Assembly: GCA_024277285.1 (NCBI GenBank)
Contig: JAJRVM010000314.1
Span: forward strand, 1 to 26,467
DNA length: 26,467 nucleotides
Source of the DNA: Planctomycetota bacterium
Lineage (GTDB): Bacteria > Planctomycetota > Planctomycetia > Pirellulales > Pirellulaceae
Reading direction: 5' to 3'
Part shown: piece by piece, positions 14,626 through 22,703 of the stretch
Layout: each line of letters opens with the position of its first letter
Numbering within the stretch: position 1 is the first letter of the stretch
Program-made: the position numbers and the translations under genes
Notes under the pieces: generated by a model
Seen by the model: only the letters and a program-made list of their open reading frames with translations
What the model was told of the DNA's origin: nothing
Database searches by the model: none

Positions 14626-15486
14626 ATGAATACCGACGACATTCGATTGGCCAAACTACCGCTATCGGGCAAACTGCTGGTAACGCTGTTCCTGTTGATC
14701 ATCGGGCCCGGCTATCTGGCCGGCACCGCCAACATCTTCTACAAACACCAGTATGCGGATGACGAACCAGGACTGACACTGGACGACCTGCGTGCCACGT
14801 TCCACGGTATGCAAAAGACGTTCAAGCCAGACGACAAGATTACCGTTAACTCAGAAATGTTGAGCCAGGTGCGTCCCGACGGCGAAATGCGTGAATACCT
14901 GGAAAACGGCGGTGACGAGGCCGTGCGTGGGTTGATCAAGTGGCTGGAGAACGAAGCCAAAGAGGAGGAATTCGCCAAGACGGGCCTCTCCCAAGAGGGT
15001 GACCCGTCCGCACAAGAAATCATCAAGGCCCACTGCATCGAGTGCCACAACGCGGACGGCGGTGACATGGAAGACGTGCCGTACGCCGAGACTGATTCGA
15101 GCGATCCGCAATACGAAATGGTCATGGAAACCGCCAAGCCAGAAGTCACTGTGGAAGAATCGGGCATGCAGACCAAGGTCTACAAACCGACCGGTCAATC
15201 ACGACTGGTCCAGATCACGCACGTCCATATTTTGACCATGCCCGTCTTTACGTTCATCGTCGGCGTCCTGTTCCTGATGACCGGCATCCCCAGCAAACTG
15301 AAGTTGTTGATCGGCCCGCTGCCAATGCTGGCCGTGCTGTTGGACATCAGCGGCTGGTGGTTAGCACGTTGGATCGAGCCCTTTATCTACGTGATCGCCG
15401 CAGCCGGCGGTCTGTTCGGCGCTATGTACGCGCTGCAGATCCTCTGCATCCTCGGATCGATGTGGCTGGGGCGCAAGAGCAGTTAG
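14626..15486 (+). CDS. membrane-bound mono-haem cytochrome c protein
   Basis: ATG 14626 follows AAGGAG at 8 bases and gives 286 residues. An upstream in-frame ATG at 14491 is rejected because its added residues look non-coding. A first helix (about 17-37) is followed by an acidic soluble domain (about 40-200) with a single haem c site CIECH at 137-141. Three to four more hydrophobic stretches follow (about 204-220, 225-243, 252-280), with His199 and His201 at the membrane boundary. The soluble haem loop should face the periplasm. The protein is divergent from the Fur-family regulator and likely belongs to the same redox programme. The upstream 348 bases hold the Fur-box-like site and otherwise nothing clear. 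Its partner and electron acceptor are unknown. Confidence 0.75.
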   Translation: MNTDDIRLAKLPLSGKLLVTLFLLIIGPGYLAGTANIFYKHQYADDEPGLTLDDLRATFHGMQKTFKPDDKITVNSEMLSQVRPDGEMREYLENGGDEAVRGLIKWLENEAKEEEFAKTGLSQEGDPSAQEIIKAHCIECHNADGGDMEDVPYAETDSSDPQYEMVMETAKPEVTVEESGMQTKVYKPTGQSRLVQITHVHILTMPVFTFIVGVLFLMTGIPSKLKLLIGPLPMLAVLLDISGWWLARWIEPFIYVIAAAGGLFGAMYALQILCILGSMWLGRKSS

Positions 15487-15493
15487 CAGAGGC

Positions 15494-16087
15494 TCAACCG
15501 TCCGGATCGTCGAGCAATTCTTGCAAACGAGGTCGAAGCGGATCTGGCACCCGAGACAACCACGAGTCGTCGATCAGCCCCACTTCAATCATGTCCAGCA
15601 CGTGCACCTGATCCTTGCGGCGATTAGACGTCAGTTTCATGCGAACCAGAGCTTCCAACGAAATGGCACAAATGCCCTTGATGCGTTCTGCTTCCGACAA
15701 ATGCGGAGCAGCGATCGGGTAATCAGGCCGAATCTTCTCGCCCGCAAACACGACATGCACGGCATCGCGAGGGGACGCTTCGGGTCCATCCAGGAACATC
15801 GGTACGTCCGCAACCACTTGATACACAAACCCGGCGACACTCAGTGCCTCAATGGCCCCTTGGAGACTCGAGCGATCGAGCAGGATGTCAACATCCCGAG
15901 TATTGCGCACCGCAGCCTCATCAACCTGAGCCACCCAGAGCTGGACAGCGTTGCCTCCCAAGATCGCATACCGGATCTCCGCCGCGTCAAGCGCTCGCGC
16001 CACTCGCTGCAAACGATCTTTGATCTTGTCCACGGCACGCTGTATCCTCTCCCAAAGAGCATCACCAGTATAGCGAATCGTGACCAT
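15494..16087 (-). CDS. nucleotidyltransferase, AbiEii-like
   Basis: The 197-residue protein has the nucleotidyltransferase core: an ILGGNAVQLW segment with Gly44-Gly45, and RNTRDVDILL carrying the metal-binding Asp65 and Asp67. The downstream LEALVRMKL...RRKDQVHVLDMI segment resembles AbiEii/AbiGii toxin-type transferases. The start at 16087 is supported by AGAGGT 7 bases upstream. Relatives act as toxins that modify tRNA or as other NTP transferases. However, no AbiEi-type antitoxin gene is next to it, since its flanks are a convergent cytochrome gene 7 bases away and a 480-bp gap. It could be a solitary housekeeping-like member of the family or a remnant of a two-gene system. Confidence 0.75.
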   Translation of the reverse strand: MVTIRYTGDALWERIQRAVDKIKDRLQRVARALDAAEIRYAILGGNAVQLWVAQVDEAAVRNTRDVDILLDRSSLQGAIEALSVAGFVYQVVADVPMFLDGPEASPRDAVHVVFAGEKIRPDYPIAAPHLSEAERIKGICAISLEALVRMKLTSNRRKDQVHVLDMIEVGLIDDSWLSRVPDPLRPRLQELLDDPDG

Positions 16088-16571
16088 TCATCGACCTCTA
16101 TAAAATAGCGGGCACCAGATACACGGCAGTGTACCCCAACGCGATACAGCGGTCAAAACCGAGCCGCCACATCCACGTTTCAGACGCTGCCCCTATACTC
16201 CGCGTCCAACGCAATGGAATCCTGGCACACGACCCTCCGGCCATCAACCGACGGGCCCCGGTTAACACGAGTTATCGGATCATGGTAGAATTGCAGTCAC
16301 CGATCTAATCGGCAAAGCAAGAGAATGCGACAGCCCGCTCCGAAAAGTTCTTCACCACGGACGGAGGAACTCGACCGTCGCGCGACCGAATCCCGGCTTA
16401 AATTGTCCCGGACAACACATTGTGTCGGGCAGCGTCCCGATCGAGATAAGTAACTAGATTGCCCCACCCGAATCGGCCTCCACTGCACTCCACCAGCCAC
16501 CAATATACCTTCCCCATCTCGCTCACGGGCGGGAACCACTGACATATTTGATACGCGAGGGAATCAACATC
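16088..16571. other. divergent intergenic region upstream of the rhamnosidase
   Basis: No gene is supported. A small palindrome ACACATTGTGT (16415-16425) flanked by CCCG and CGGG lies about 150 bases before the rhamnosidase start and could be an operator. No convincing promoter hexamers were found. Confidence 0.4.
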
Positions 16572-19500
16572 ATGCATTCAATGGGCCACCGATTTCTCAC
16601 CGCATTGTTGCTGTGCGCAATCAGCACTTTGTTTTCCACCATGAAACCGGCCACTTGCAAGGCGGCGGGAGACCTGCAAGTGGTTGACCTGCGTTGCGAA
16701 TACCTGGTCAACCCAATCGGCATCGATCAGCCTAAACCGCGACTCACCTGGCGACTCACGTCGCAACAACGGGGTGCGTACCAAGGGGCCTACCGCATCC
16801 TGGTAGCAACCTCTCCAAAGAAACTTGCCGACGGTCAGGCCGACTTGTGGGATTCAAAAAAAGTTGCGAGCCGCGAGACGGTCAACATCGTCTATGAAGG
16901 AATACCACTTGCCTCCCAAGCCGTCTGTTTCTGGAAAGTACAAATCTGGGGCCAAGCGGGCGGTACCTGCAAAGCCGAATCAGAGATCGCCCAGTGGTCC
17001 ATGGGCTTGCTGAAGCCAACCGACTGGAAAGCCGATTTCATCAGCTATCGCGACAACACGCCCGTGTTCAAGAGCAACGAGACGCTCTTCCTCCCGCCCG
17101 CCTATCAATACCGCAAGGACTTTCAGGCAACGAAGAAACCGATTCGCCGCGCGGTGATCTACGCGACCGCTTTGGGAATCTATGAACTGTACGTCAACGG
17201 CCAACGAACCAGCGACCATTGGTTCGCTCCCGGCTGGACCGACTATCACCAACGCGCCTACTACCGCGCCTACGACGTAACCGAACTGATCCAGTCGGGC
17301 AACAACGCACTCGGCGCCTGGGTCGCGGACGGATGGTACTCGGGCTACGTCGGATTCGGCCTGCTTACCGGCATCGGCACCGAGCGGATTGGTCGTTACA
17401 CCTACGGCAAAACACCTTCGATCATGGCGCAGCTGGATATCGAATACGAGGATGGCAGCCACGAAATCATCGCTACGGACAAGTCGTGGAAGGTCACTGG
17501 CTCGGGGCCGATTCGTGAAGCAGACCTATTGATGGGCGAAGTCTACGATGCTCGACGCGAACTCAAAGGCTGGTCCGATCCCGGCTACGACGCGACCAAG
17601 TGGGAAAACGCGGTACTGGCCAAAGAAAACGGACGACCGACCGCCACGTTTTACGAATTCCGCAACCCGACCGAACCGAATGGCAAAGTCGAGGTGAAAG
17701 GACGCCCGATCGACCTGGGCTTCAAACGCCCAAAACTCGAAGCATTTCCCGGTGTACCGGTTCGCATCACCCAACAGATCAAGCCCATTGACGTTAAGAC
17801 CATCGCACCTGGCAAGTTCCTCTATAACCTTGGCCAAAACTTCGCCGGCACGGTGCGCATGCAGATCAAGGGGCCCGCGGGAACGGAAATAACGCTGCGA
17901 TTTGGCGAGATGTGTTATCCCGATGGTCGTCTGATGACCGAGAACTTACGCAAGGCGCGCGCCACCGATCGCTATATCCTCAATGGTGACGCGACTGGCG
18001 AAACCTACGTACCACGTTTCACGTTTCACGGTTTCCAATATGTGGAAGTCACTGCGTCACCCGCCAAAGCCATTACGGCTGCCCCGGAAATCACCGGTCT
18101 GGTGCTCCATAGCGACACACCAATGGCCAGCCAGTTCACTTGTTCGGACGCGATGGCCAACCAGTTGTTCAAGAACGTCGTCTGGACCCAACGCGCCAAT
18201 TTTATCGACTTGCCAACCGATTGCCCGCAGCGCGACGAGCGTTTTGGCTGGACCGGTGATGCGCAAGTATACGTCGGCACCGCCGCTTACAACGCCGACG
18301 TCGCCGCGTTCTACACTAAGTGGCTTCGAGAGCTGATGGAGTCGCAACGTCCCAGTGGTACATTCCCCGGCTACGCCCCCTATCCCTTCCAGCATGGCTG
18401 GGACTTCGGCACGGCCTGGGCCGATGCAGGTGTCATCTGCCCCTGGACCATCTGGCAAGCTTATGGCGACACTCGAATCATCCGCCAATGTTGGGAGCCC
18501 ATGACACGTTTCATGCAATGGCGCAAGAAGACCAGCCGCAATAATCTCGGCGTTGTCCATGGCAACAGCTGGGGCGACTGGTTGACCCAGGGTGCGGCCA
18601 CGCCGATCGACTATATCGATACGATCTATTTAGCCATCAGCGCCAAAAAAATGGCGCAAATGGCCGAGGCGATTGACCTCACGAAAGAGGCAACCGACTA
18701 CCAAGAACTGTTCGCGAGAATCAAACGTGCTTTCAATGCGAAGTACGTCCAGCAGGACGGATCTCTGAACGTCGATACTCAAACGGCCTACGCACTGGCG
18801 CTGTTCGCAGACCTTATCCCGCGTGGAAAACGGCGTGCGACCGGCCGGAAACTCGCCGAGATGATCCAGAAAAATGGCACTCGCATGACCACCGGATTTC
18901 TCGGCACGCGCCCGCTGCTCCCAGTCCTCTCGTCGCCGTCGGTCGGGCAACACGACTTGGCCATGTTCCTGTTCCAAAGCCGTGCCTTCCCGTCCTGGGG
19001 GTATGAAGTCGATCAAGGTGCCACGACGATATGGGAACGGTGGGACAGTTTCACCAAGGAAGATGGCTTTGGCCGCCACAACGCGGCCATGAATTCCTTC
19101 TCGCACTATTCCTTCGGTGCCGTGTGCCAGTGGATGTTCGACACGCTGGCCGGCATTCGGTCGCAGGGAACGGGATACCAAAGGATTATCATTCACCCTC
19201 GGCCCGCAGCTCCCGGTAGCAACGCCGAGCGCAAGGTCATCAACTGGGTCAAAGCCTCCTACAACAGCGTGCGCGGCCCGATTACCAGCAACTGGCGCGT
19301 TGAAGGCGACCGGTTCGATCTCGATGTCGAGATCCCAGCCAATACGGTCGCAATCGTCATTATTCCCGCCTCCCCCAAACCGGAAATCACCGAAGGCGGT
19401 CAACCGTTGGAACAAGCTGAGGGAATACGGAAAGTACGCATGCACGGCAATGTCGCGTTGGTCTCGGTCGCGTCTGGTAAGTACCACTTCAGCTCGACAC

Positions 19501-19991
19501 GGGCGATCCACAAGGCAACGCACGCCTACAAGACCACTCCACCGCCCGACACATCCACCAATCCCGACGGAATCAAGCTCGATGGTGCGACAGCACTGAT
19601 GACGTGGAAATTCACCGACGATACAGACCTGGCCAAGTGGTCTCAGCGCGACGATGTGAAAATCGAATGCCGTGATAAAGCGACTTTCCTGGTCGCGACC
19701 GGCAACGATCCACGCATTGCCACACAACTCGCCGATCCGGCTACCGGCACACTGGTCCTGGAACTCAAGGCACGTCCCGCCAAAGGGACCAGCGTCGAAT
19801 GGTTCTGGGCCGGACCGGAAAATGGCTATCAAGCCAAAGAGTCGATCAATCGCGCACTTAACGCCGCCGACTCCGTGCAATCCTACCTGTTTCGTATCGG
19901 CAACGGTAAGCCGGTCCAACAACTCCGACTCGACCCCATGCAGAACAAGGGTGAGTTGCAAATCGAGTCGATCACACTCTATCAGCTGTAG
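16572..19991 (+). CDS. secreted alpha-L-rhamnosidase, GH78, with C-terminal appended domain
   Basis: The 1139-residue protein starts at ATG 16572, 10 bases after GAGGG, with a signal peptide (about 1-30). The early LRCEYLVNPIGIDQPKPRLTWRL segment opens the usual N-terminal beta domain. Carbohydrate-binding-type beta domains follow (ALGIYELYVNGQR and AWVADGWYSGYVG segments), then the (alpha/alpha)6 catalytic domain and a beta domain. The GH78 signatures are present: DCPQRDERFGWTGD with candidate general acid Glu556, and GATTIWERWD with candidate base Glu822. It should remove terminal alpha-L-rhamnose from polysaccharides in the periplasm. After the standard GH78 end (about residue 970), about 160 extra residues form a probable beta-sandwich (TWKFTDDTDLAKW..., VEWFWAGPENGY), perhaps carbohydrate-binding. 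The complete sulfatase and the (alpha/alpha)6 protein nearby suggest sulfated rhamnose-containing substrates. Confidence 0.93.
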   Translation: MHSMGHRFLTALLLCAISTLFSTMKPATCKAAGDLQVVDLRCEYLVNPIGIDQPKPRLTWRLTSQQRGAYQGAYRILVATSPKKLADGQADLWDSKKVASRETVNIVYEGIPLASQAVCFWKVQIWGQAGGTCKAESEIAQWSMGLLKPTDWKADFISYRDNTPVFKSNETLFLPPAYQYRKDFQATKKPIRRAVIYATALGIYELYVNGQRTSDHWFAPGWTDYHQRAYYRAYDVTELIQSGNNALGAWVADGWYSGYVGFGLLTGIGTERIGRYTYGKTPSIMAQLDIEYEDGSHEIIATDKSWKVTGSGPIREADLLMGEVYDARRELKGWSDPGYDATKWENAVLAKENGRPTATFYEFRNPTEPNGKVEVKGRPIDLGFKRPKLEAFPGVPVRITQQIKPIDVKTIAPGKFLYNLGQNFAGTVRMQIKGPAGTEITLRFGEMCYPDGRLMTENLRKARATDRYILNGDATGETYVPRFTFHGFQYVEVTASPAKAITAAPEITGLVLHSDTPMASQFTCSDAMANQLFKNVVWTQRANFIDLPTDCPQRDERFGWTGDAQVYVGTAAYNADVAAFYTKWLRELMESQRPSGTFPGYAPYPFQHGWDFGTAWADAGVICPWTIWQAYGDTRIIRQCWEPMTRFMQWRKKTSRNNLGVVHGNSWGDWLTQGAATPIDYIDTIYLAISAKKMAQMAEAIDLTKEATDYQELFARIKRAFNAKYVQQDGSLNVDTQTAYALALFADLIPRGKRRATGRKLAEMIQKNGTRMTTGFLGTRPLLPVLSSPSVGQHDLAMFLFQSRAFPSWGYEVDQGATTIWERWDSFTKEDGFGRHNAAMNSFSHYSFGAVCQWMFDTLAGIRSQGTGYQRIIIHPRPAAPGSNAERKVINWVKASYNSVRGPITSNWRVEGDRFDLDVEIPANTVAIVIIPASPKPEITEGGQPLEQAEGIRKVRMHGNVALVSVASGKYHFSSTRAIHKATHAYKTTPPPDTSTNPDGIKLDGATALMTWKFTDDTDLAKWSQRDDVKIECRDKATFLVATGNDPRIATQLADPATGTLVLELKARPAKGTSVEWFWAGPENGYQAKESINRALNAADSVQSYLFRIGNGKPVQQLRLDPMQNKGELQIESITLYQL

Positions 19992-20006
19992 AGAGCTTCC
20001 ATCAAC

Positions 20007-20113
20007 GTAGGGTGTGTCAAGCTCGCTCCAGACCGGCACGGCAGCTCCACCGATTTGGCGAGCGAGTGCAGGCACACCAGAATGCGGTTCGCACCGTGCT
20101 GCCACTCACGATC
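20007..20113 (+). repeat. dispersed GTAGGGTGTGTC element, copy B
   Basis: This begins GTAGGGTGTGTCAAGCTCGC just 15 bases after the rhamnosidase stop and ends around a CACACCAGAATGCGGTTCGC segment. Its arms (GGTGTGTC... and ...GGCACACC; GCTCGCTC and GAGCGAGT) allow a long hairpin that may serve as the rhamnosidase terminator. It aligns with 1792-1897 and with the reverse complement of 20455-20551. Confidence 0.75.
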
Positions 20114-20162
20114 ATTCGCTGCGTGGCAAATAGACAGCTCGGTCAATGTTTCCTGGTCATGC

Positions 20163-20433
20163 GTAACCGTTTAGCTGAATGAAGTGATGTCGCTTTCAAT
20201 AGACTCCCATGGGTGAAACCGCCTAGTGAGCTACCCGCGATACCAGCTACTCCCCTCAGTTCCCTTCCCGCCGCCTTCGGCGGCGGGAAGGGAACTGGGG
20301 CCGTGTTTGTGGGGGGGATAGGACGCCACGAGTAGCTTACCAATCCTCTTCACCCACCGCACAAGGCGGCGGGGGTCGACCGATGGGAAATGAACTCGAG
20401 CGCACGTCCCACTTCAGATGGCTAAACAGTTAC
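20163..20433. mobile_element. IS66-type miniature foldback element, copy 2
   Basis: The element starts GTAACCGTTTAGC and ends GCTAAACAGTTAC, and it is flanked by perfect 8-bp direct repeats GGTCATGC (20155-20162 and 20434-20441). Nested internal inverted repeats match those of copy 1. The central stem is perfect over 19 bp (20257-20275 with 20279-20297) around TTC. There is no coding capacity. Copies 1 and 2 share most of their sequence, including GACTCCCATGGGTGAA-type and GGGGGTCGACCGATGG segments. The intact duplication suggests a fairly recent insertion, into the space between two oppositely oriented copies of the GTAGGGTGTGTC repeat. Confidence 0.9.
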
Positions 20434-20454
20434 GGTCATGCGAAGGAGACGGTT

Positions 20455-20551
20455 GCGCAGGTTCTTGACCGGATTCTGGGGTGCCATCGCGCGCCTTGAA
20501 AACCCAATAGCGCTGCAATGTTGCCGCGCAGCGAACTCGACACACCCTGCG
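20455..20551 (-). repeat. dispersed GTAGGGTGTGTC element, diverged copy C
   Basis: On the minus strand this reads GCAGGGTGTGTCGAGTTCGC at its start and has GGCACCCCAGAATCCGGTC towards its end, matching the order of landmarks in copies A and B with more substitutions. It lies just before the stop of the (alpha/alpha)6-like gene. Confidence 0.6.
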
Positions 20552-20564
20552 ACGATCGCAGCGT

Positions 20565-22634
20565 TCATTGCACACGGCGAACCTGCAATCGGACAGGCGT
20601 CTGCGGTGATGTAATCTGCAGCGTCAACCCGTCGCGCAGTTGCTGGCCGCCGTGCACCACGGCCTTACCCGCTGCCGTCGTCACGTGATACTCGGCCTTG
20701 GCATCGACCGTAAACCACTCGGGAAACTGGTTGATCCGCGGGTAATCTTGTGGCATGTGCATCACCGTCTTGTGCCTTGCAACGTCGAACACTAGCCGCC
20801 CCTGCCACGGCTTGTCCGCTGCCACGATCAACTGGAGCTCCCCGTCCGATTCAACCGCGCCGAGCCGTACATCTTCACGCCACGGTTGCAGGGTCACTCC
20901 TTGCTGCTTCCAGAGTGCATACATGATGGCAGTGCGAGCGAAATTGCCGTCCCCATGCCAGCCACCGATGATGCCATCGTCCTGCTGCATGGCAAGCATG
21001 ATGCGCATCTGGCTGTCAATCCACTCGGCCGCCACATCCACCGGCTCGCGATTATACAGGTTGATAGCCGATTCAATCGAATCGGCATAGCCATCGTGGC
21101 TGCGACCTTCCCATGCATAGCCTTTGTAGTGATTCAGGTTACTGAGCACACGACGCACAGCATCACGATACTTCGTGACACCATCCACAAGGTAAACAGT
21201 GTAAAACCCGTTGTAGTTGTACCCCCAGGTATCGGCCAATCCCGAACGTGTGATCGCGCCGGTCTGCGGATTGAACGCATTGAACATCATGCCGTGCTCG
21301 TTGATCCCGTGCTGCAGGATACAGTCAAGGATCTCGTGGAGCGGCTTCTTGTACTGCGCTGCCTTCGCCTTATCGGCATACGAGCAGGCAAAATAGACTT
21401 CCGTCAGTCCGGAAATCAACTCGCAGCCATGGTCGCGCAACTTCAGCGAATCGCTGTCGCGTGTTGGATGCCGGTCAGCAAGCAAATACCAGTCGGCAAT
21501 CCGAATGGCATCGTCCAGGTACTTGCGTTGCCCTGTCATCCAAAAGTAGCGGGCGGTCAACTGCATCATCTCGCCATTGACTTCTGGATTGGTGGAAGGG
21601 ATTTTTCCTGTCGGCGTGTCGATCGGCGCGTGCTTCCAAATGTCGTCGATAATCCCCGACATTCGCTGCGACCAGGGCGAAGGTCCCAACCATTCGGTCA
21701 ACGGCATCAGGCCATCTTTCACATACTCGGAATTGTCGAAAATAATCCGTGTCAAATCGGGTTCTTTGTATTCAAATGTGCGCGTCGAAAACTGGTAGTA
21801 GTCTCCTAATCGATCGATCCTGTTGGTCAAACGCTGCTCGGTTCGCAGCATATCGAGCAGCCGTCCATCGAACAGGTCTCGGTCAGTCAGTGCGGCACTC
21901 AACACCATAAACGCATAGTTGTCGGCTGCGTTGTTGCGCCCGTTCCACCGATCAATCCCGCGTGTCAGATTCTCGGGGATGAGCCCAGACACAGGATCAA
22001 CCTTCGCCAACCAACCGACGGTAAATCGATGGCTTTGCTCCAGCGCACGCCGCGCTTGCAGCGCGTTTCGCTCAAGCGGCGGCAAGTCCGCAAACGACTC
22101 GACGACCGGCCAACCATCCTCGGTCTTGGGCACATCGAACGTCACATTCAGCGGTTTCGCGGGCAGGTCGAACGGCGCATCGAGGGCGAGTGTATCAGCC
22201 ACTAACCGCACGGCGGCCACAAACGCCGCTTTGCCACCGATCGCCTTCAGTGTCACTTGATAATGGTCGCCGGCGGCCGGCGCGTTCAACTTCACTCGCA
22301 CCCACCGAAACCCGTCGTAACCGCCGGCGCTTAGCTTTTGCTTCTGTCCGTTAACGGCGATCTGGGCGGTGCGTGTGTCGTTCTTCGATCCCCATAACAG
22401 GTCAAGTGCATCGCCAGCTTGCGGCGTCACCGAAACGGTGAACGAGAGGTCACCGTTATTCAGAAAGAAATAGGGAGTCCCTTGATACGTCTCGATCTGT
22501 ATCGGCAGCGTTGCCACCGACGCACACGCACGGCTCGCGGCCGCTTTGCCGCCCTCTTCCGCCCGCGCCGCATGCGTCCAAAGAAGAGCAATAACCACAC
22601 TAACAACGCTTAGTCGAAAGCTACGACGCAACAT
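20565..22634 (-). CDS. secreted protein with probable (alpha/alpha)6-barrel, glycan-active
   Basis: The 689-residue protein begins at ATG 22634 after GAGGGATCCT and has a signal peptide ending AARA (about residue 25). Residues about 40-170 form a beta-rich domain (FFLNNGDLSFTVSV, GYDGFRWVRVKL) that looks like a carbohydrate-binding sandwich. Residues about 190-590 are helical with aromatic and acidic repeats such as DRWNGRNNAADNYAFMV, NPEVNGEMMQLTARYFWMTG, DHGCELISGLTEVYFA and GYNYNGFYTVYLVDG, the style of (alpha/alpha)6-barrel glycosidases and lyases. A C-terminal beta segment follows. I cannot name the family or the substrate. It lies 69 bases downstream of the complete sulfatase on the same strand, so the two are probably co-transcribed in a polysaccharide-use unit with the rhamnosidase nearby. 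Confidence 0.65.
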   Translation of the reverse strand: MLRRSFRLSVVSVVIALLWTHAARAEEGGKAAASRACASVATLPIQIETYQGTPYFFLNNGDLSFTVSVTPQAGDALDLLWGSKNDTRTAQIAVNGQKQKLSAGGYDGFRWVRVKLNAPAAGDHYQVTLKAIGGKAAFVAAVRLVADTLALDAPFDLPAKPLNVTFDVPKTEDGWPVVESFADLPPLERNALQARRALEQSHRFTVGWLAKVDPVSGLIPENLTRGIDRWNGRNNAADNYAFMVLSAALTDRDLFDGRLLDMLRTEQRLTNRIDRLGDYYQFSTRTFEYKEPDLTRIIFDNSEYVKDGLMPLTEWLGPSPWSQRMSGIIDDIWKHAPIDTPTGKIPSTNPEVNGEMMQLTARYFWMTGQRKYLDDAIRIADWYLLADRHPTRDSDSLKLRDHGCELISGLTEVYFACSYADKAKAAQYKKPLHEILDCILQHGINEHGMMFNAFNPQTGAITRSGLADTWGYNYNGFYTVYLVDGVTKYRDAVRRVLSNLNHYKGYAWEGRSHDGYADSIESAINLYNREPVDVAAEWIDSQMRIMLAMQQDDGIIGGWHGDGNFARTAIMYALWKQQGVTLQPWREDVRLGAVESDGELQLIVAADKPWQGRLVFDVARHKTVMHMPQDYPRINQFPEWFTVDAKAEYHVTTAAGKAVVHGGQQLRDGLTLQITSPQTPVRLQVRRVQ

Positions 22635-22703
22635 AGGATCCCTCGGACTATCAGTTTTGAAGGGCGGTTTTGAACGGCAGACACACTATTGCCAAGTTAC
22701 CGG

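Noticed and set aside
15494..16087. complete AbiE-type toxin-antitoxin phage defence system
   Set aside because: Only the nucleotidyltransferase-like gene is present. No AbiEi-like antitoxin gene lies on either side, so a two-gene system cannot be claimed.
18630..20105. 491-codon open frame on the minus strand
   Set aside because: It lies antisense to the GH78 gene, whose motifs and start signals are clear. The predicted peptide has no recognisable domain and is Gly/Arg/Asp rich, as expected for an antisense shadow in GC-rich DNA.
20886..21809. 307-codon open frame on the plus strand
   Set aside because: It is antisense to the secreted (alpha/alpha)6-like gene and has no recognisable features.
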